Origin: Rhizobium sp. ASV20
GTDB taxonomy: Bacteria > Pseudomonadota > Alphaproteobacteria > Rhizobiales > Rhizobiaceae
Assembly (NCBI RefSeq): GCF_016429015.1
Contig: NZ_JAELTU010000023.1
Location: 1-64,000, forward strand
Length of the DNA: 64,000 nt
Direction of reading: 5' to 3'
Shown here: positions 43,611 to 52,821 of the stretch, one piece after another
How the letters are laid out: each line of letters starts with the position of its first letter
Numbering within the stretch: the stretch's first letter is position 1
Translations under genes and position numbers: made by a program
Notes under the pieces: model-generated
What the model was told of the DNA's origin: nothing
The model's database searches: none
The model's input: the letters and a program-made list of their open reading frames with translations, nothing else

Positions 43611-44084
43611 TCACCCGCGCCAATAGAGTACGCAGACGAGCGTGAAGAGCCGGCGGGCTGTATCGAAGTCGACGGTAATCTTGCCGCCCAGCCGGTCCAT
43701 CAGCGTTTGGGAGCCTTCGTTGTGAATACCGCGCCGGCCCATGTCGATGGCTTCGATGCGGCTCGGCGTGGCCGAACGGATCGCTTCGTAATAGCTCTCG
43801 CAGATCATGAAGTAGTCCTTCACGATGCGTCGAAACGGCGTCAGCGACAGAATATGTGTGGCGACGATGGTGCCATCTTCGATGCGGATGTCGAAGACGA
43901 GCTTCTGGTCGACCAGCGACAGATTGAGCAGATAGGGGCCGCCCTTGTGCCCGACGGGCTCGAAGCTGTTTTCTTCGATGAGGTCGAAAATGGCGACGGC
44001 GCGCTCATGTTCGACATCCGGCGTCGAACGGCCGATCGTGTCGTCCAGGACAACGTCGCTCAGCCGGAAGACGCCCTTGGCCAT
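43611..44084 (-). CDS. UPF0262 family protein
   Basis: A 157-residue protein of the alphaproteobacterial UPF0262 family, with [32 protein letters not shown] near the N-terminus, [16 protein letters not shown] near 80 and [15 protein letters not shown] near 115. No function is known. It lies three bases after hisD and before the phosphatase gene, an order conserved in rhizobia. No signal peptide or membrane segment. Confidence 0.92.
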   Translation of the reverse strand: MAKGVFRLSDVVLDDTIGRSTPDVEHERAVAIFDLIEENSFEPVGHKGGPYLLNLSLVDQKLVFDIRIEDGTIVATHILSLTPFRRIVKDYFMICESYYEAIRSATPSRIEAIDMGRRGIHNEGSQTLMDRLGGKITVDFDTARRLFTLVCVLYWRG

Positions 44085-44087
44085 CCC

Positions 44088-45386
44088 TTACCCCTCGAGA
44101 TTGAGGCGGATCGCAACCGACCGCGCATGTGCGTCGAGCCCCTCGGAATTGGCAAGCGCGATCGCCGCAGGCCCGAGTGCGCGAAGCTGCTCCGGCCCAA
44201 GCCGGAGGATAGACGTACGCTTGACGAAATCCAGCACGGAAAGGCCGGAGGAGAAGCGAGCGGAGCGCGCCGTCGGCAGCACGTGGTTGGAACCGCCGAC
44301 ATAATCGCCGATCACTTCCGGCGTATGGCGACCGACGAAGATCGCGCCGGCGTTGCGGATACCGGCCAGCAGCGGCTCCGGATCATCGAGCGCGAGTTCC
44401 AGATGCTCGGCCGCGATGCGGTTTGCCAGCGGAATGGCCTGTTTGAGATCGGAAACCAGAATGATGGCACCGAAATCACGCCAGCTGGCTGCTGCCGTCT
44501 TCGATCGGTTCAGTTGCTTGAGCTGGCGCTCGACAGCACCCTCCACTGCCTTGCCGAATTCGGCGTCGTCGGTGATCAGGATCGACTGGGCGCCTTCGTC
44601 ATGCTCGGCCTGCGCCAGGAGATCCGCGGCCAGCCAGTCCGGATCATTGTTCTTGTCGGCAATGATAAGCACTTCGGAAGGGCCGGCGATCATGTCGATG
44701 CCAACAGTGCCGAAGACATGGCGCTTGGCAGCGGCGACATAGGCATTGCCGGGGCCGGTGATCTTGGCGACCGGCGCAATCGTCTCGGTGCCATAGGCAA
44801 GCGCCGCGATCGCCTGGGCGCCGCCGATGCGATAGATCTCCTCGACGCCTGCGAGGCGAGCCGCGGCAAGCACGGCCGGGTTGATGGCGCCGCCCATGGT
44901 CGGTACGGCAATGACGATACGGTCGACACCGGCGACCTTGGCCGGCACGGCGTTCATCAGCACGGAACTCGGATAGCTCGCCGTACCGCCCGGAACATAG
45001 AGGCCAACGGCTTCGATCGCCGTCCAGCGCGAGCCGAGGCCGACGCCGAGATCGTCTTCGTAGATATCGTCCTTCGGCAGCTGGCGGCGATGATGCGATT
45101 CGATGCGGGTCGCAGCGACCTTCAGCGCGCCGAGCACCTCGGCCGGAACAGCCTCGATCGCCGCATCGATTTCCGCTTCGCTGACGCGCATGGGTGTGGT
45201 TGCGAAATCGATGCCTTCGAACTTCTTGGAATAATGCGCAAGTGCCTCATCGCCGCGTGTCCGCACATCGTCGATGATGCCCCGCACAACGGCGTTCACA
45301 TCCTCGGACACTTCCCGCTTGGTCGTCAGGAAAGCGGCGAACTGCTGCTCGAATCCTTCCGACGCCTGATCCAGCCAGATAGCCAA
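44088..45386 (-). CDS. hisD: Histidinol dehydrogenase
   Basis: A 432-residue enzyme for the last two steps of histidine synthesis, L-histidinol to L-histidine with two NAD. Diagnostic parts are VGLYVPGGTASYPSSVLMNAVPAKVAGV (about 123-150), ITGPGNAYVAAAKRHVFGTVGIDMIAGPSE (about 205-235) and the LLAQAEHD catalytic His segment (about 258). The start is TTG at 45386 with GAGGAA eight bases upstream, giving MAIWLDQ. It begins 58 bases after the DUF2948 gene. Other his genes are not in the window. Confidence 0.96.
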   Translation of the reverse strand: MAIWLDQASEGFEQQFAAFLTTKREVSEDVNAVVRGIIDDVRTRGDEALAHYSKKFEGIDFATTPMRVSEAEIDAAIEAVPAEVLGALKVAATRIESHHRRQLPKDDIYEDDLGVGLGSRWTAIEAVGLYVPGGTASYPSSVLMNAVPAKVAGVDRIVIAVPTMGGAINPAVLAAARLAGVEEIYRIGGAQAIAALAYGTETIAPVAKITGPGNAYVAAAKRHVFGTVGIDMIAGPSEVLIIADKNNDPDWLAADLLAQAEHDEGAQSILITDDAEFGKAVEGAVERQLKQLNRSKTAAASWRDFGAIILVSDLKQAIPLANRIAAEHLELALDDPEPLLAGIRNAGAIFVGRHTPEVIGDYVGGSNHVLPTARSARFSSGLSVLDFVKRTSILRLGPEQLRALGPAAIALANSEGLDAHARSVAIRLNLEG

Positions 45387-45444
45387 CGCTGATATTCCTC
45401 TTTCACTGCAGCCGCCCTAAGCGGCAAAAACTAACCGCCGTTAC

Positions 45445-45888
45445 CTATTCGCCGGCATCGGGATGTCGCGGCTTATGCGCCGTTTCCCAGGCACCGCCGA
45501 TATCGGCAAGCTGGACCTCGATGCATTCGACATCGAGCACGATGGTGGCATTGCCCGCAAGCGCCAGTTCGATCGTGCCGTCGGGACCTTCGCCCCTCTG
45601 TTCGAAGCGGATGGCGAGCAGCGACAGCACCTCGTCGCGCTTGCGCCGATCGATGCCGTTGGATCGCACCGCCTGGACCCGCTTGAACACGAGCGCGGCA
45701 CGATGGCGCTCATAGGACTTCTTGCGCTCTTCCGAGCGCGCCCAGTCGAAACGATTGGCAGCAAGCGAGAATTGCTCGAGCTTCGGCGCGAAGGACATGT
45801 CGCCGACCTTGAAAACGCTGTCCTGCATATGCGCGGAGATGACGGCCAGATCCTCGTTGTCGAGTGCCATTAGCTTGAGATTACTCAT
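45445..45888 (-). CDS. DUF2948 family protein
   Basis: A 147-residue protein starting MSNLKLMALDNEDLAVISAHMQDSVFKVGDM, followed by ANRFDWARSEER and a C-terminal VECIEVQLADIGGAWETAHKPRHP, the DUF2948 signature. Function unknown. In alphaproteobacteria it sits between murA and hisD, as here. ATG 45888 was chosen by family start, and the frame reaches 46053 without support. Soluble, no signal peptide. Confidence 0.9.
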   Translation of the reverse strand: MSNLKLMALDNEDLAVISAHMQDSVFKVGDMSFAPKLEQFSLAANRFDWARSEERKKSYERHRAALVFKRVQAVRSNGIDRRKRDEVLSLLAIRFEQRGEGPDGTIELALAGNATIVLDVECIEVQLADIGGAWETAHKPRHPDAGE

Positions 45889-46109
45889 TCGCTCCTTAAT
45901 CCCCGATCGCGCCAGCAAACGCCGTCTCCGACATTTCTCTTCTGTGGACATAGGATGAGAGCGCCAAAGACGCAACCGAAGAAAGCGGGCTTGCCCGCTC
46001 TCTTCACGACAAGAAATGGAATTGGCGCATCCTGCAGGGCCATTCGCCGCCATATCGCGGCGAAGGCTGGCCAGGTATCAAAGACACTGGCCCGACAGAG
46101 CGGATGACC

Positions 46110-47402
46110 TTAGTCGCTGATACGTTCGACGATAGCGCCGCAACGGGTCAGCTTGTCTTCCAGCCGCTCGAAGCCGCGATCGAGGTGATAGATGCGCGAC
46201 ACCAGCGTCTCGCCTTCGGCGGCAAGGCCGGCGATGACGAGCGAGACGGAAGCGCGAAGATCCGTCGCCATGACAGGCGCGCCCTTCAGCTTGTCCACGC
46301 CTTCGATGCGTGCCGTCTGGCCGGACAGGGAAATCTTGGCGCCGAGGCGGGCAAGCTCCTGCACATGCATGAAGCGGTTTTCGAAAATAGTCTCGGTGAT
46401 GTGCGAAATGCCGGAGGAGCGCGTCATCAGCGCCATGAACTGCGCCTGCAGGTCCGTCGGGAAGCCGGGGAACGGATCGGTGACGACGTCGACGGGCTTG
46501 ATGCCGCCGCCATTGCGCATGATCCTGATGCCGTTGCCCGTCGGCGAAACATTGGCGCCAGCACGACGCAGGCTTTCGAGCGCTGTGTCGAGCAGCGAGA
46601 TATCGGTGTTTTCGAGCGTGACGTCACCGCCCGTCATGGCGACGGCCATGGCATAGGTGCCGGTCTCGATACGATCAGGCAGCACGCGATGGCGGGCGCC
46701 GGAGAGCGAGGTGACGCCTTCGATGGTGATCGTGCTGGTGCCGGCGCCGGAAATCTTGGCGCCCATAGCGATCAGGCAGTTGGCGAGATCGACGACTTCG
46801 GGTTCGCGGGCGGCGTTGCCGATCACGGTCGTGCCGCGGGCAAGCGTCGCGGCCATCATCAGCACATGTGTCGCGCCGACGGACACCTTCGGGAAGACAT
46901 AGCGGGCGCCGATGAGGCCGCCCTTCGGCGCGGTGGCGTTGATATAGCCGCCGTCGATTTCCATGGTGGCGCCGAGCGCTTCAAGACCCTCGATGAAGAG
47001 ATCGACGGGGCGCGTGCCGATGGCGCAGCCGCCGGGCAGAGAAACGCGCGCCTGTCCTTCACGAGCAAGCAGAGGCCCGATGACCCAGAAGCTCGCGCGC
47101 ATCTTGGCGACCAGCTCGTAAGGCGCTGTGGTATCGACGATAGTGCGGCAGGTGAAGTGGATCGTGCGGGAATAGCCGTCTTCCTGGCGCTCGCGACGGC
47201 CGTTGACGGCAACGTCGACACCGTGATTGCCAAGGATGCGCATCAGAAGCTCGACATCGGCCAGATGCGGCACGTTTTCGAGCGTCAGGGTATCGCTGGT
47301 CAGAAGCGAGGCGATCATCAGCGGCAGGGCGGCATTCTTGGCGCCGGAGATCGGAATGATACCGTTGAGCTCGTTGCCGCCGACAATCCTGATACGATCC
47401 AT
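46110..47402 (-). CDS. murA: UDP-N-acetylglucosamine 1-carboxyvinyltransferase
   Basis: A 430-residue EPSP-synthase-fold enzyme, first committed step of peptidoglycan synthesis. It starts [28 protein letters not shown], with Lys22/Asn23 binding UDP-GlcNAc. The catalytic, fosfomycin-sensitive Cys is near 126 ([13 protein letters not shown]). A frame extension to 47450 is not used. It heads the leftward housekeeping block. The downstream DUF2948 gene starts 221 bases after the stop. Confidence 0.97.
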   Translation of the reverse strand: MDRIRIVGGNELNGIIPISGAKNAALPLMIASLLTSDTLTLENVPHLADVELLMRILGNHGVDVAVNGRRERQEDGYSRTIHFTCRTIVDTTAPYELVAKMRASFWVIGPLLAREGQARVSLPGGCAIGTRPVDLFIEGLEALGATMEIDGGYINATAPKGGLIGARYVFPKVSVGATHVLMMAATLARGTTVIGNAAREPEVVDLANCLIAMGAKISGAGTSTITIEGVTSLSGARHRVLPDRIETGTYAMAVAMTGGDVTLENTDISLLDTALESLRRAGANVSPTGNGIRIMRNGGGIKPVDVVTDPFPGFPTDLQAQFMALMTRSSGISHITETIFENRFMHVQELARLGAKISLSGQTARIEGVDKLKGAPVMATDLRASVSLVIAGLAAEGETLVSRIYHLDRGFERLEDKLTRCGAIVERISD

Positions 47403-47530
47403 GTGTGCAATACGGGCGAAGCCCGCCTTTCCTGAAGTTCCGTGCGCCAAATTTCACGCGCTTGGGGAGAAAGCGCTGTTTAGATGAAATAGATTAACGC
47501 ATCAATTCGTTTGATGATGAGCGACATGAA

Positions 47531-47818
47531 TCATTGCGATTCGTCCATTTTTGCGGCAGCGCCCCGCTCATCCCCTGTTTTTACAGCGCTTGCTTTTGCA
47601 GCCGGCAACCCATCCGTCTCGTCGGCCTGGCCGGCGCGGCGCGCCCGCACCTGCTGTTTGCGGCGCGAGAGATTCTCCCGCAGCTTCTGCGCCGCGCGCT
47701 CGCGCCGCCGGTCTGCCTCGGTGATCTGCCCGGCATCCGCACGCTCGGAGGCCTCGGCGGGCGTCGAACCACCCTGCAAAGCCTGCCCTTCATCGATTTT
47801 CGTCTTGTCTGCAACCAT
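47531..47818 (-). CDS. Small charged hypothetical protein
   Basis: A 95-residue, strongly charged, Ala-rich protein without membrane segment or cysteine. The middle (ADRRRERAAQKLRENLSRRKQQVRARR, about 36-62) should form a long basic helix, and the acidic flanks are probably disordered. No function recognised. ATG 47818 has a weak site. It lies upstream of murA in the same direction, 129 bases away, and may share its transcript. It could bind nucleic acid, but that is a guess from charge only. Confidence 0.65.
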   Translation of the reverse strand: MVADKTKIDEGQALQGGSTPAEASERADAGQITEADRRRERAAQKLRENLSRRKQQVRARRAGQADETDGLPAAKASAVKTGDERGAAAKMDESQ

Positions 47819-47972
47819 GCTTTTCCATAGCCGAAAACCTCAGCCTTCAAAAGACCGACACATTTTTTCCAACTATCTTTCACAGAACTTGCAATTTGCG
47901 GCTTGCACTCGGCCTCCACCTATGGCAATAGCCGCCTCGCCCAATACGGCGCACAGCGCGGCGCCACGGAAT

Positions 47973-48047
47973 GCTGCTATAGCTCAGGGGTAGAGCACTC
48001 CCTTGGTAAGGGAGAGGCCGAGAGTTCAAATCTCTCTAGCAGCACCA
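47973..48047 (+). tRNA. tRNA-Thr (GGT)
   Basis: A 75-base tRNA: acceptor GCTGCTA pairs with TAGCAGC, the D-arm is TAGCTCAGGGGTAGAGC, the anticodon stem CTCCC/GGGAG carries loop TTGGTAA with anticodon GGT, the T-arm is GAGAGTTCAAATCTCTC, and ACCA is encoded. Confidence 0.97.
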
Positions 48048-48472
48048 GTTTTTCCCGCGACGAATAAAAGTTTTGAAGATGGCGGCGCAAATTGTCTTCC
48101 AGTTGGGGGAGCAAGCGGTTGGGCAATCATGCATCAATGCCTGCCGACGGCAGCACATGTAAACGGCTTCGCGTCAAATACACGCGCTGAGTTGAAGCAC
48201 TGAAGAGTGGACAACCGCCGCCGAGACATATTCACATCGACCGTGGCTACTTGCCTATCTTGTCAATTGGGTACGAATTATCGGCGACTTCAAAGCAGCC
48301 TGCTTTCGCAATCCATCGATCGCGACGCTGTCTTTAGTTATCTGATTCAATCCATTTGATTGCCGAATCTCTAGATGGAATCACAGCCAAAATCTGAAAT
48401 CAGTGATTGCAAAGCCGCCAAATCGATCGGCCACATCGCGCTGCAGTCAGCAGCATCAAATAATCAAAAGCA
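48048..48472. other. AT-richer intergenic stretch 3' of tRNA-Thr
   Basis: About 425 bases with no gene I can support. The composition is more AT-rich than the flanks. A plus-strand frame that begins inside the tRNA (48003-48203) is not credible. No copy of the tRNA 3' end was found here to mark an attachment site. Confidence 0.5.
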
Positions 48473-48880
48473 CTATTGATTATCTGCAGCATAGTTCTCG
48501 CCGACATCAAGCAAACGCTTCGCGGATTGGCAAAATCCGTCTTTCTGCTCTTGTGTCGGATATTTCATCGTTGAAACTGCGCCTGCGAGGATGAACAGTT
48601 TCTGACCTTCATCGCTCTTGAGAAACCCGTTAGCCGCTACCAGCTTCTCCAACTTTTTGGATGGCTGCGGATTATTGCATGAGTTGGTCGTAAACAATCC
48701 AACAAAATAGGAAGACTGGATTGGGAACCTTGCGCTGTAGCTTGAAAATTCCCGCATTAGAAGATCTTGGTTCGTAAAAATTGCAGCCACATACTGCTTC
48801 ATCTCAGGTGACAACTCATCTGCGAACGCAGGGCGGAATCCCCACACGAGCGCACCGCAGATGACCAGTATCTTCCACAT
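48473..48880 (-). CDS. Hypothetical secreted protein
   Basis: A 135-residue protein with a signal peptide (MWKILVICGALVWGFRPAFA, cleavage near 21) and a mature domain of about 115 residues. The domain is helical and holds two cysteines (NSCNNPQP and DGFCQSAKR) that may form a disulfide in the periplasm. No family recognised. ATG 48880 has GGAGG four bases upstream, so the longer frame to 48943 is rejected. It lies alone in an AT-richer patch between tRNA-Thr and the outer-membrane barrel gene, which suggests accessory status. Confidence 0.75.
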   Translation of the reverse strand: MWKILVICGALVWGFRPAFADELSPEMKQYVAAIFTNQDLLMREFSSYSARFPIQSSYFVGLFTTNSCNNPQPSKKLEKLVAANGFLKSDEGQKLFILAGAVSTMKYPTQEQKDGFCQSAKRLLDVGENYAADNQ

Positions 48881-49130
48881 ATTACCTCCGATGCCTTCGC
48901 GTACGACAACACGCATAAGGCGAATTACTATTTCCCCAATCATCTAAATGGTCAACGACATCTTCCTTCTTTTTAAAGAAAAAGATCTCCTCCTGATTGT
49001 ATCGACATGAAGGCGGGTCATTCCCTCAAGCCAGCACTCGCCATTGAACGGCATCGGCTTTCCTGAGTTCCATTCTGGATGCAAAGCGTAGCCTCCTATG
49101 CTCCACCATGGCCGTCATGAGCATCGCTCT

Positions 49131-49166
49131 AAAAAAAAAGCCCCGCCAGCAAATGCCAGCGGGGCT
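49131..49166 (-). terminator. Rho-independent terminator of the outer-membrane protein gene
   Basis: On the minus strand AGCCCCGCTGGC pairs with GCTGGCGGGGCT around a short loop and is followed by a run of T (9 on the coding side). It begins 26 bases past the stop of the barrel gene. A strong classical terminator. Confidence 0.92.
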
Positions 49167-49191
49167 CTCCAAATCAAACCAGTCCTAAATC

Positions 49192-49830
49192 TTAGAACTT
49201 CACGCCGACGCCGACGGAGATGACGTGTTGGTCGAGGTCGGCCTTGATGCCGTAGAAGTCCTTGTCGCCGAAGCTGTTGAAGCGGTATTCGGCGCGGGCG
49301 AAGATGTTGTTGGTGAAAGCGTAGTCGACGCCGGCGCCAACGGTCCAGCCGTTGAAGGTTTCTGTTTCCTTGTCACCCAGAGCCTTGACGAAACCGCGCG
49401 TCGCAGTCCAGCCGCCGGTTGCGTAGATAAGCGTGCGGTCGAAGGCATAGCCGACGCGGGCGCGAACGGAGCCGGCGACATCCGTGCCGACCTTAACCTT
49501 CGTGCCGAAGACGTCGTAGTTGTTCGAGTTCCAGTTGTAGTTCAGATCGCCTTCGACGCCGAGCACGACATTGTTGCTCAACTGATAGTTGAATCCGGCA
49601 AAACCGCCGATGAAGCCGCCGTTGAACTTATCCGATGTGCTTGCGCCCGGAACGCTGAAATCGCCGTTCAGCCAGCCTGCGCCGCCATTCACGCCGAGGT
49701 AGCCGCCGGTCCAGGAAAAGCCGGCTTCAGCGGGCGCGGCAGGGGCGGTCGGCGTTGCAAGATCGGCAGCATGGGCAGACATTGCGAGAGTTGATGCAAT
49801 GACTGCAACGGACGCGAACAGGAACTTCAT
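49192..49830 (-). CDS. Outer-membrane beta-barrel protein (Omp25/31-like)
   Basis: A 212-residue porin-like protein. The signal peptide is at 1-21 (MKFLFASVAVIASTLAMSAHA), then a Pro/Ala linker (LATPTAPAAPAEA), FSWTGGYLGVNGGAGW, eight amphipathic strands and a C-terminal Phe (ISVGVGVKF) for BAM recognition. This matches the Omp25/Omp31/RopB group of Rhizobiales surface proteins. GAGGAGAA lies nine bases before the ATG. It is a single-gene unit with its own terminator. Likely abundant in the outer membrane, and its role beyond structure is unknown. Confidence 0.92.
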   Translation of the reverse strand: MKFLFASVAVIASTLAMSAHAADLATPTAPAAPAEAGFSWTGGYLGVNGGAGWLNGDFSVPGASTSDKFNGGFIGGFAGFNYQLSNNVVLGVEGDLNYNWNSNNYDVFGTKVKVGTDVAGSVRARVGYAFDRTLIYATGGWTATRGFVKALGDKETETFNGWTVGAGVDYAFTNNIFARAEYRFNSFGDKDFYGIKADLDQHVISVGVGVKF

Positions 49831-50138
49831 AATGCATTCTCCTCAATATAGATGCGCTACGTAAAATCGTAGTTGGCGACCTCATACAACCATTGAGGAA
49901 ACAATGCTGTGTTGAAATTGTCACAATTCATGCAATTAACAGGAGAAATAAAAGCACAACCACTTGCTTTCCCAAGCAAGCACCAAGCAACCATGCCGTT
50001 TGGAGCTTAAGTGGAAGGCTGCAAGTTCGATGGAGCCGCATCGGAGCCAGCTCGCGGCCCGCTTCCGCAATTCCGCTACAATCCCCCGTTTAAACCCTTC
50101 TCCCATCACATCCATCCTGGCCCGGGAGAAAAGCCTCA
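49831..50138. other. Divergent promoter region between the outer-membrane protein and D-Ala ligase genes
   Basis: About 308 bases without a gene. It holds a 7-bp inverted repeat CTTGCTT-TCCC-AAGCAAG (49963-49980) and AT-rich sequence toward the barrel gene. No reliable -35/-10 pair was identified in either direction. Confidence 0.45.
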
Positions 50139-51203
50139 ATGTCGAAACTACGCGTCGCCGTTCTGTTTGGCGGTCAGTCCACCGAGCATGAGGTTTCCGT
50201 CATGTCGGCCCGCAATGTCGTCAGGGCGATCGATGGCGCAAGATATGAGATCGTGCCGATCCTGATCGACCGCGCCGGGCACTGGCTGCTGGTGGAGGAA
50301 AAGGATGGTGCACTGCCGGAGCCGATCGCCTATGAAGGCACGGAAGTCTGCCTTGTGCCGGGCGGCAAGGGGCGGCTGATGGCGCTGGAGGGATCCGCCC
50401 CGCGCGAACTGCCTGCGGTCGATGTGCTGTTTCCGGTGCTGCATGGGCTGAACGGCGAGGATGGCTCCATCCAGGGCCTTGCCCAGATCGTCGGACTGCC
50501 CCTCGTCGGCTGCGGCATTCTGGGCTCGGCCAATGCGATCGACAAGGACATGGCAAAGCGCCTGCTGCGCGAGGCTGGCCTGCCGGTAGCACGCTCCGTC
50601 ACGCTGACGCGTGGCGACAAGCCAAGTTTTGATGAAATTGCGAGCGCACTCGGCTCGCCCGTCTTCGTAAAGCCCACACGCCAGGGCTCGTCGGTCGGCG
50701 TCAGCAAGGTGCAGGATGCCGTAGCGTTCGAAGCTGCACTTGCCGAAGCTTTCCGGCATGACCGCAAGGTGCTGGTAGAAGAATTCGTCCGCGCCCGCGA
50801 GATCGAATGCGCCGTTCTGGAAAAGCCGGACGGTGCGCTCTTTGTCTCCGTGCCGGGGGAGATCGCGACGGCGGCAACCCACGGCTTCTATTCCTACGAA
50901 GCAAAATATCTCGATCAGGACGGCGCGGTCGTCACCGTGCCGGCGGATATTCCGGCAGAGACGGCCGAAGTGCTGAAGCGCATGGCGGCGGACGGTTTTC
51001 GTGCACTTGGTTGCGAAGGGTTGGCGCGCGTCGATTTCTTCTTGGCGCCGGATGGCAGCATCGTCATCAACGAGATCAACACCATGCCCGGCTTTACCAA
51101 TATCAGCATGTATCCCAAGGCCATGGGCGCCTCCGGCATTTCCTATCCGGAGCTTGTCAGCCGCCTGATCGAACATGGGCTTGCGCGGGCGCGGCAGGCC
51201 TAG
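50139..51203 (+). CDS. ddl: D-alanine--D-alanine ligase
   Basis: An ATP-grasp ligase of 354 residues. It starts KLRVAVLFGGQSTEHEVSVMSARNV, with FPVLHGLNGEDGSIQGLAQ near 100, FVKPTRQGSSVGVSKV near 175 and the metal-binding FFLAPDGSIVINEINTMPGFT near 305. It makes D-Ala-D-Ala for peptidoglycan. No dcw cell-wall genes are adjacent, so this is probably the second, stand-alone Ddl that rhizobia often carry beside ddlB. GGGAGAA lies upstream of the ATG. It is monocistronic. Confidence 0.93.
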   Translation: MSKLRVAVLFGGQSTEHEVSVMSARNVVRAIDGARYEIVPILIDRAGHWLLVEEKDGALPEPIAYEGTEVCLVPGGKGRLMALEGSAPRELPAVDVLFPVLHGLNGEDGSIQGLAQIVGLPLVGCGILGSANAIDKDMAKRLLREAGLPVARSVTLTRGDKPSFDEIASALGSPVFVKPTRQGSSVGVSKVQDAVAFEAALAEAFRHDRKVLVEEFVRAREIECAVLEKPDGALFVSVPGEIATAATHGFYSYEAKYLDQDGAVVTVPADIPAETAEVLKRMAADGFRALGCEGLARVDFFLAPDGSIVINEINTMPGFTNISMYPKAMGASGISYPELVSRLIEHGLARARQA

Positions 51204-51242
51204 TTCAGAGGGGCGGCAGGGTATAATGCCGCCCGCCAGACA

Positions 51243-51590
51243 TCAGACCTTTTCCTTCTTCTTGGTCTTCACCTTCGGCTCTGCCGGCGCATCCGGCGTT
51301 GGCACCAGAAGCTTTCTGAGCGAAGCGATCTTGTCCTTCACCAATGGACGGAAGCGGCTGGCGCGATAGGGCATGTCGGCGGCGCCATAGCCCTCCGGCC
51401 CGTCGTCATTGCCGCGGTGGATCTCCTCCAGCTTCACGCCGATGAAGGTGCCGTCGACATAATGCGTGTATTCGCCGACCCAGCGAATGGTGTAGATCGT
51501 TCCCTTGCGGATCAGCTGATCGATGCTGACATGCTTGAACGTGTCGTTGATGCAGACGACCTTCTGGCCCACATGGAAATCGTAGCTCAC
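51243..51590 (-). CDS. Conserved small hypothetical protein
   Basis: A 115-residue protein starting at GTG 51590 with GGAGG six bases upstream. The N-terminal half (FHVGQKVVCINDTFKH, LIRKGTIYTIRWVGEY, GTFIGVKLEEIHRG) reads as a small SH3-like beta-barrel. The C-terminus is a Lys-rich tail (KVKTKKKEKV). I know similar proteins from rhizobial chromosomes and prophages but no function. It converges on ddl, with 39 bases between stops. Possibly nucleic-acid binding, from the basic tail only. Confidence 0.7.
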   Translation of the reverse strand: MSYDFHVGQKVVCINDTFKHVSIDQLIRKGTIYTIRWVGEYTHYVDGTFIGVKLEEIHRGNDDGPEGYGAADMPYRASRFRPLVKDKIASLRKLLVPTPDAPAEPKVKTKKKEKV

Positions 51591-51759
51591 CCCTGCCCTC
51601 CTTCAAGCGACGAAACATCATGGTCCCAGCCGCTAGGGCAGGAACATGGCCAGATATCGGCAACGACTGCCGACAGAAGCCGGGAGATAGTTCTACGACA
51701 TGCCGAACCAGCAGGCCAGACCGCATGACCTGCGCAAGACGGCGGCTGGTAAACCGGGC

Positions 51760-52638
51760 TCAAGCGCCGGCGAGAAACGCCGCGTCTGCCGCCGGCGGCC
51801 GGCCAAACAATTTGCGATATTCACGCGTGAACTGCGTCTGACTGTCGTAGCCGACCTCAAACCCGATCTCGCGCGCGCTGGCCTCCCGAAGAAGCAATCT
51901 GCGGCGCGCTTCCTGCAGCCGAATAAGCGCCCGATATTGCAACGGCGACATCAGCGTTACGGCTTTGAAATGCCGGTGCAGCGACGTTATGCTCATTCCC
52001 GCCATCTCAGCCAGCTCTCTGATGCTCATTGCCTCGGCGAAATGCTGCTTTATCCAATCGGTAGCGCGGCCGATTTGCGCCAGATTCGTCCCCTGCGTCG
52101 CAAGCTGCCGTAGCATCGGCCCGAGTTCACCCCGAAGCAGCCGGTAGTATAGTTCGAGCCGGGCAAGCTTCGCCATCATCTCGATATCCTCGGGCGTATC
52201 CAGGCAGGAGACGAGATTCAAGGCCGCGCGCAGGATCTCCGGCGTCTGCCGCGACACTGCAATGCCGGTGTGATCGTGATGCTCGGCCGCGCGGGCTGGC
52301 GGAATTTCGGTGAGAACCTTGGCGATCTCCTCCCGGTCCAACTCAAAGGACAGCGCCAGATGCGGGTTGGCCGCGTCAGCCTGCTCGACGCGAGCCGACA
52401 CCGGCAGGTTGACTGTCGCGATGAAGTATTGGGAAGAGTCCACGCTGAACGTCCGCTCTCCCAGCCGGATCGTCTTTGCCCCCTGCAATACCAGGCAAAT
52501 TCTCGGGCTGTAGACGCTGTCCGTAGGCAATGTCGGCCGGCTCACCTTGTAAAGCGTCAGCCCTTGCACCTCGGTCGCCTGCTTCTGAACTGCGGCGTGC
52601 CGGCTGATCAACTCTCGTAACTCTGTCGACGGTTCCAT
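51760..52638 (-). CDS. AraC family transcriptional regulator
   Basis: A 292-residue protein. The N-terminal AraC-type cupin domain contains PTLPTDSVYSPRICLVLQGAKTIRLGERTF (about 35-65), and the C-terminal double helix-turn-helix comprises MSIRELAEMAGMSITSLHRHFKAVT and ASAREIGFEVGYDSQTQFTREYRKLFG. It is divergent from the SDR gene at 52822, which it probably controls, a frequent arrangement for this subgroup that senses aldehydes or related small molecules. The ATG lacks a strong Shine-Dalgarno. Confidence 0.92.
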   Translation of the reverse strand: MEPSTELRELISRHAAVQKQATEVQGLTLYKVSRPTLPTDSVYSPRICLVLQGAKTIRLGERTFSVDSSQYFIATVNLPVSARVEQADAANPHLALSFELDREEIAKVLTEIPPARAAEHHDHTGIAVSRQTPEILRAALNLVSCLDTPEDIEMMAKLARLELYYRLLRGELGPMLRQLATQGTNLAQIGRATDWIKQHFAEAMSIRELAEMAGMSITSLHRHFKAVTLMSPLQYRALIRLQEARRRLLLREASAREIGFEVGYDSQTQFTREYRKLFGRPPAADAAFLAGA

Positions 52639-52821
52639 GGCTCCGGCTCTCGATGATGGCGGCGTTTCTGGCAGAAGATAGCTACCATCGGCAAAATTGG
52701 AAGGATCGTATGAAAGTCTGGCCCTTCTGCCCTAACGCTCGGGCGTCAGCCGCTCCTAGATTTGACCCATGCGGCCCTTCGTCATGAAGCCCGCCCTAAC
52801 ATTCAAAAGGAAGAGCTGAAC

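Noticed and set aside
43707-45392. A 561-codon plus-strand frame
   Set aside because: Antisense to UPF0262 and hisD, both of which are clear conserved genes.
48003-48203. A 66-codon plus-strand frame
   Set aside because: It begins inside tRNA-Thr.
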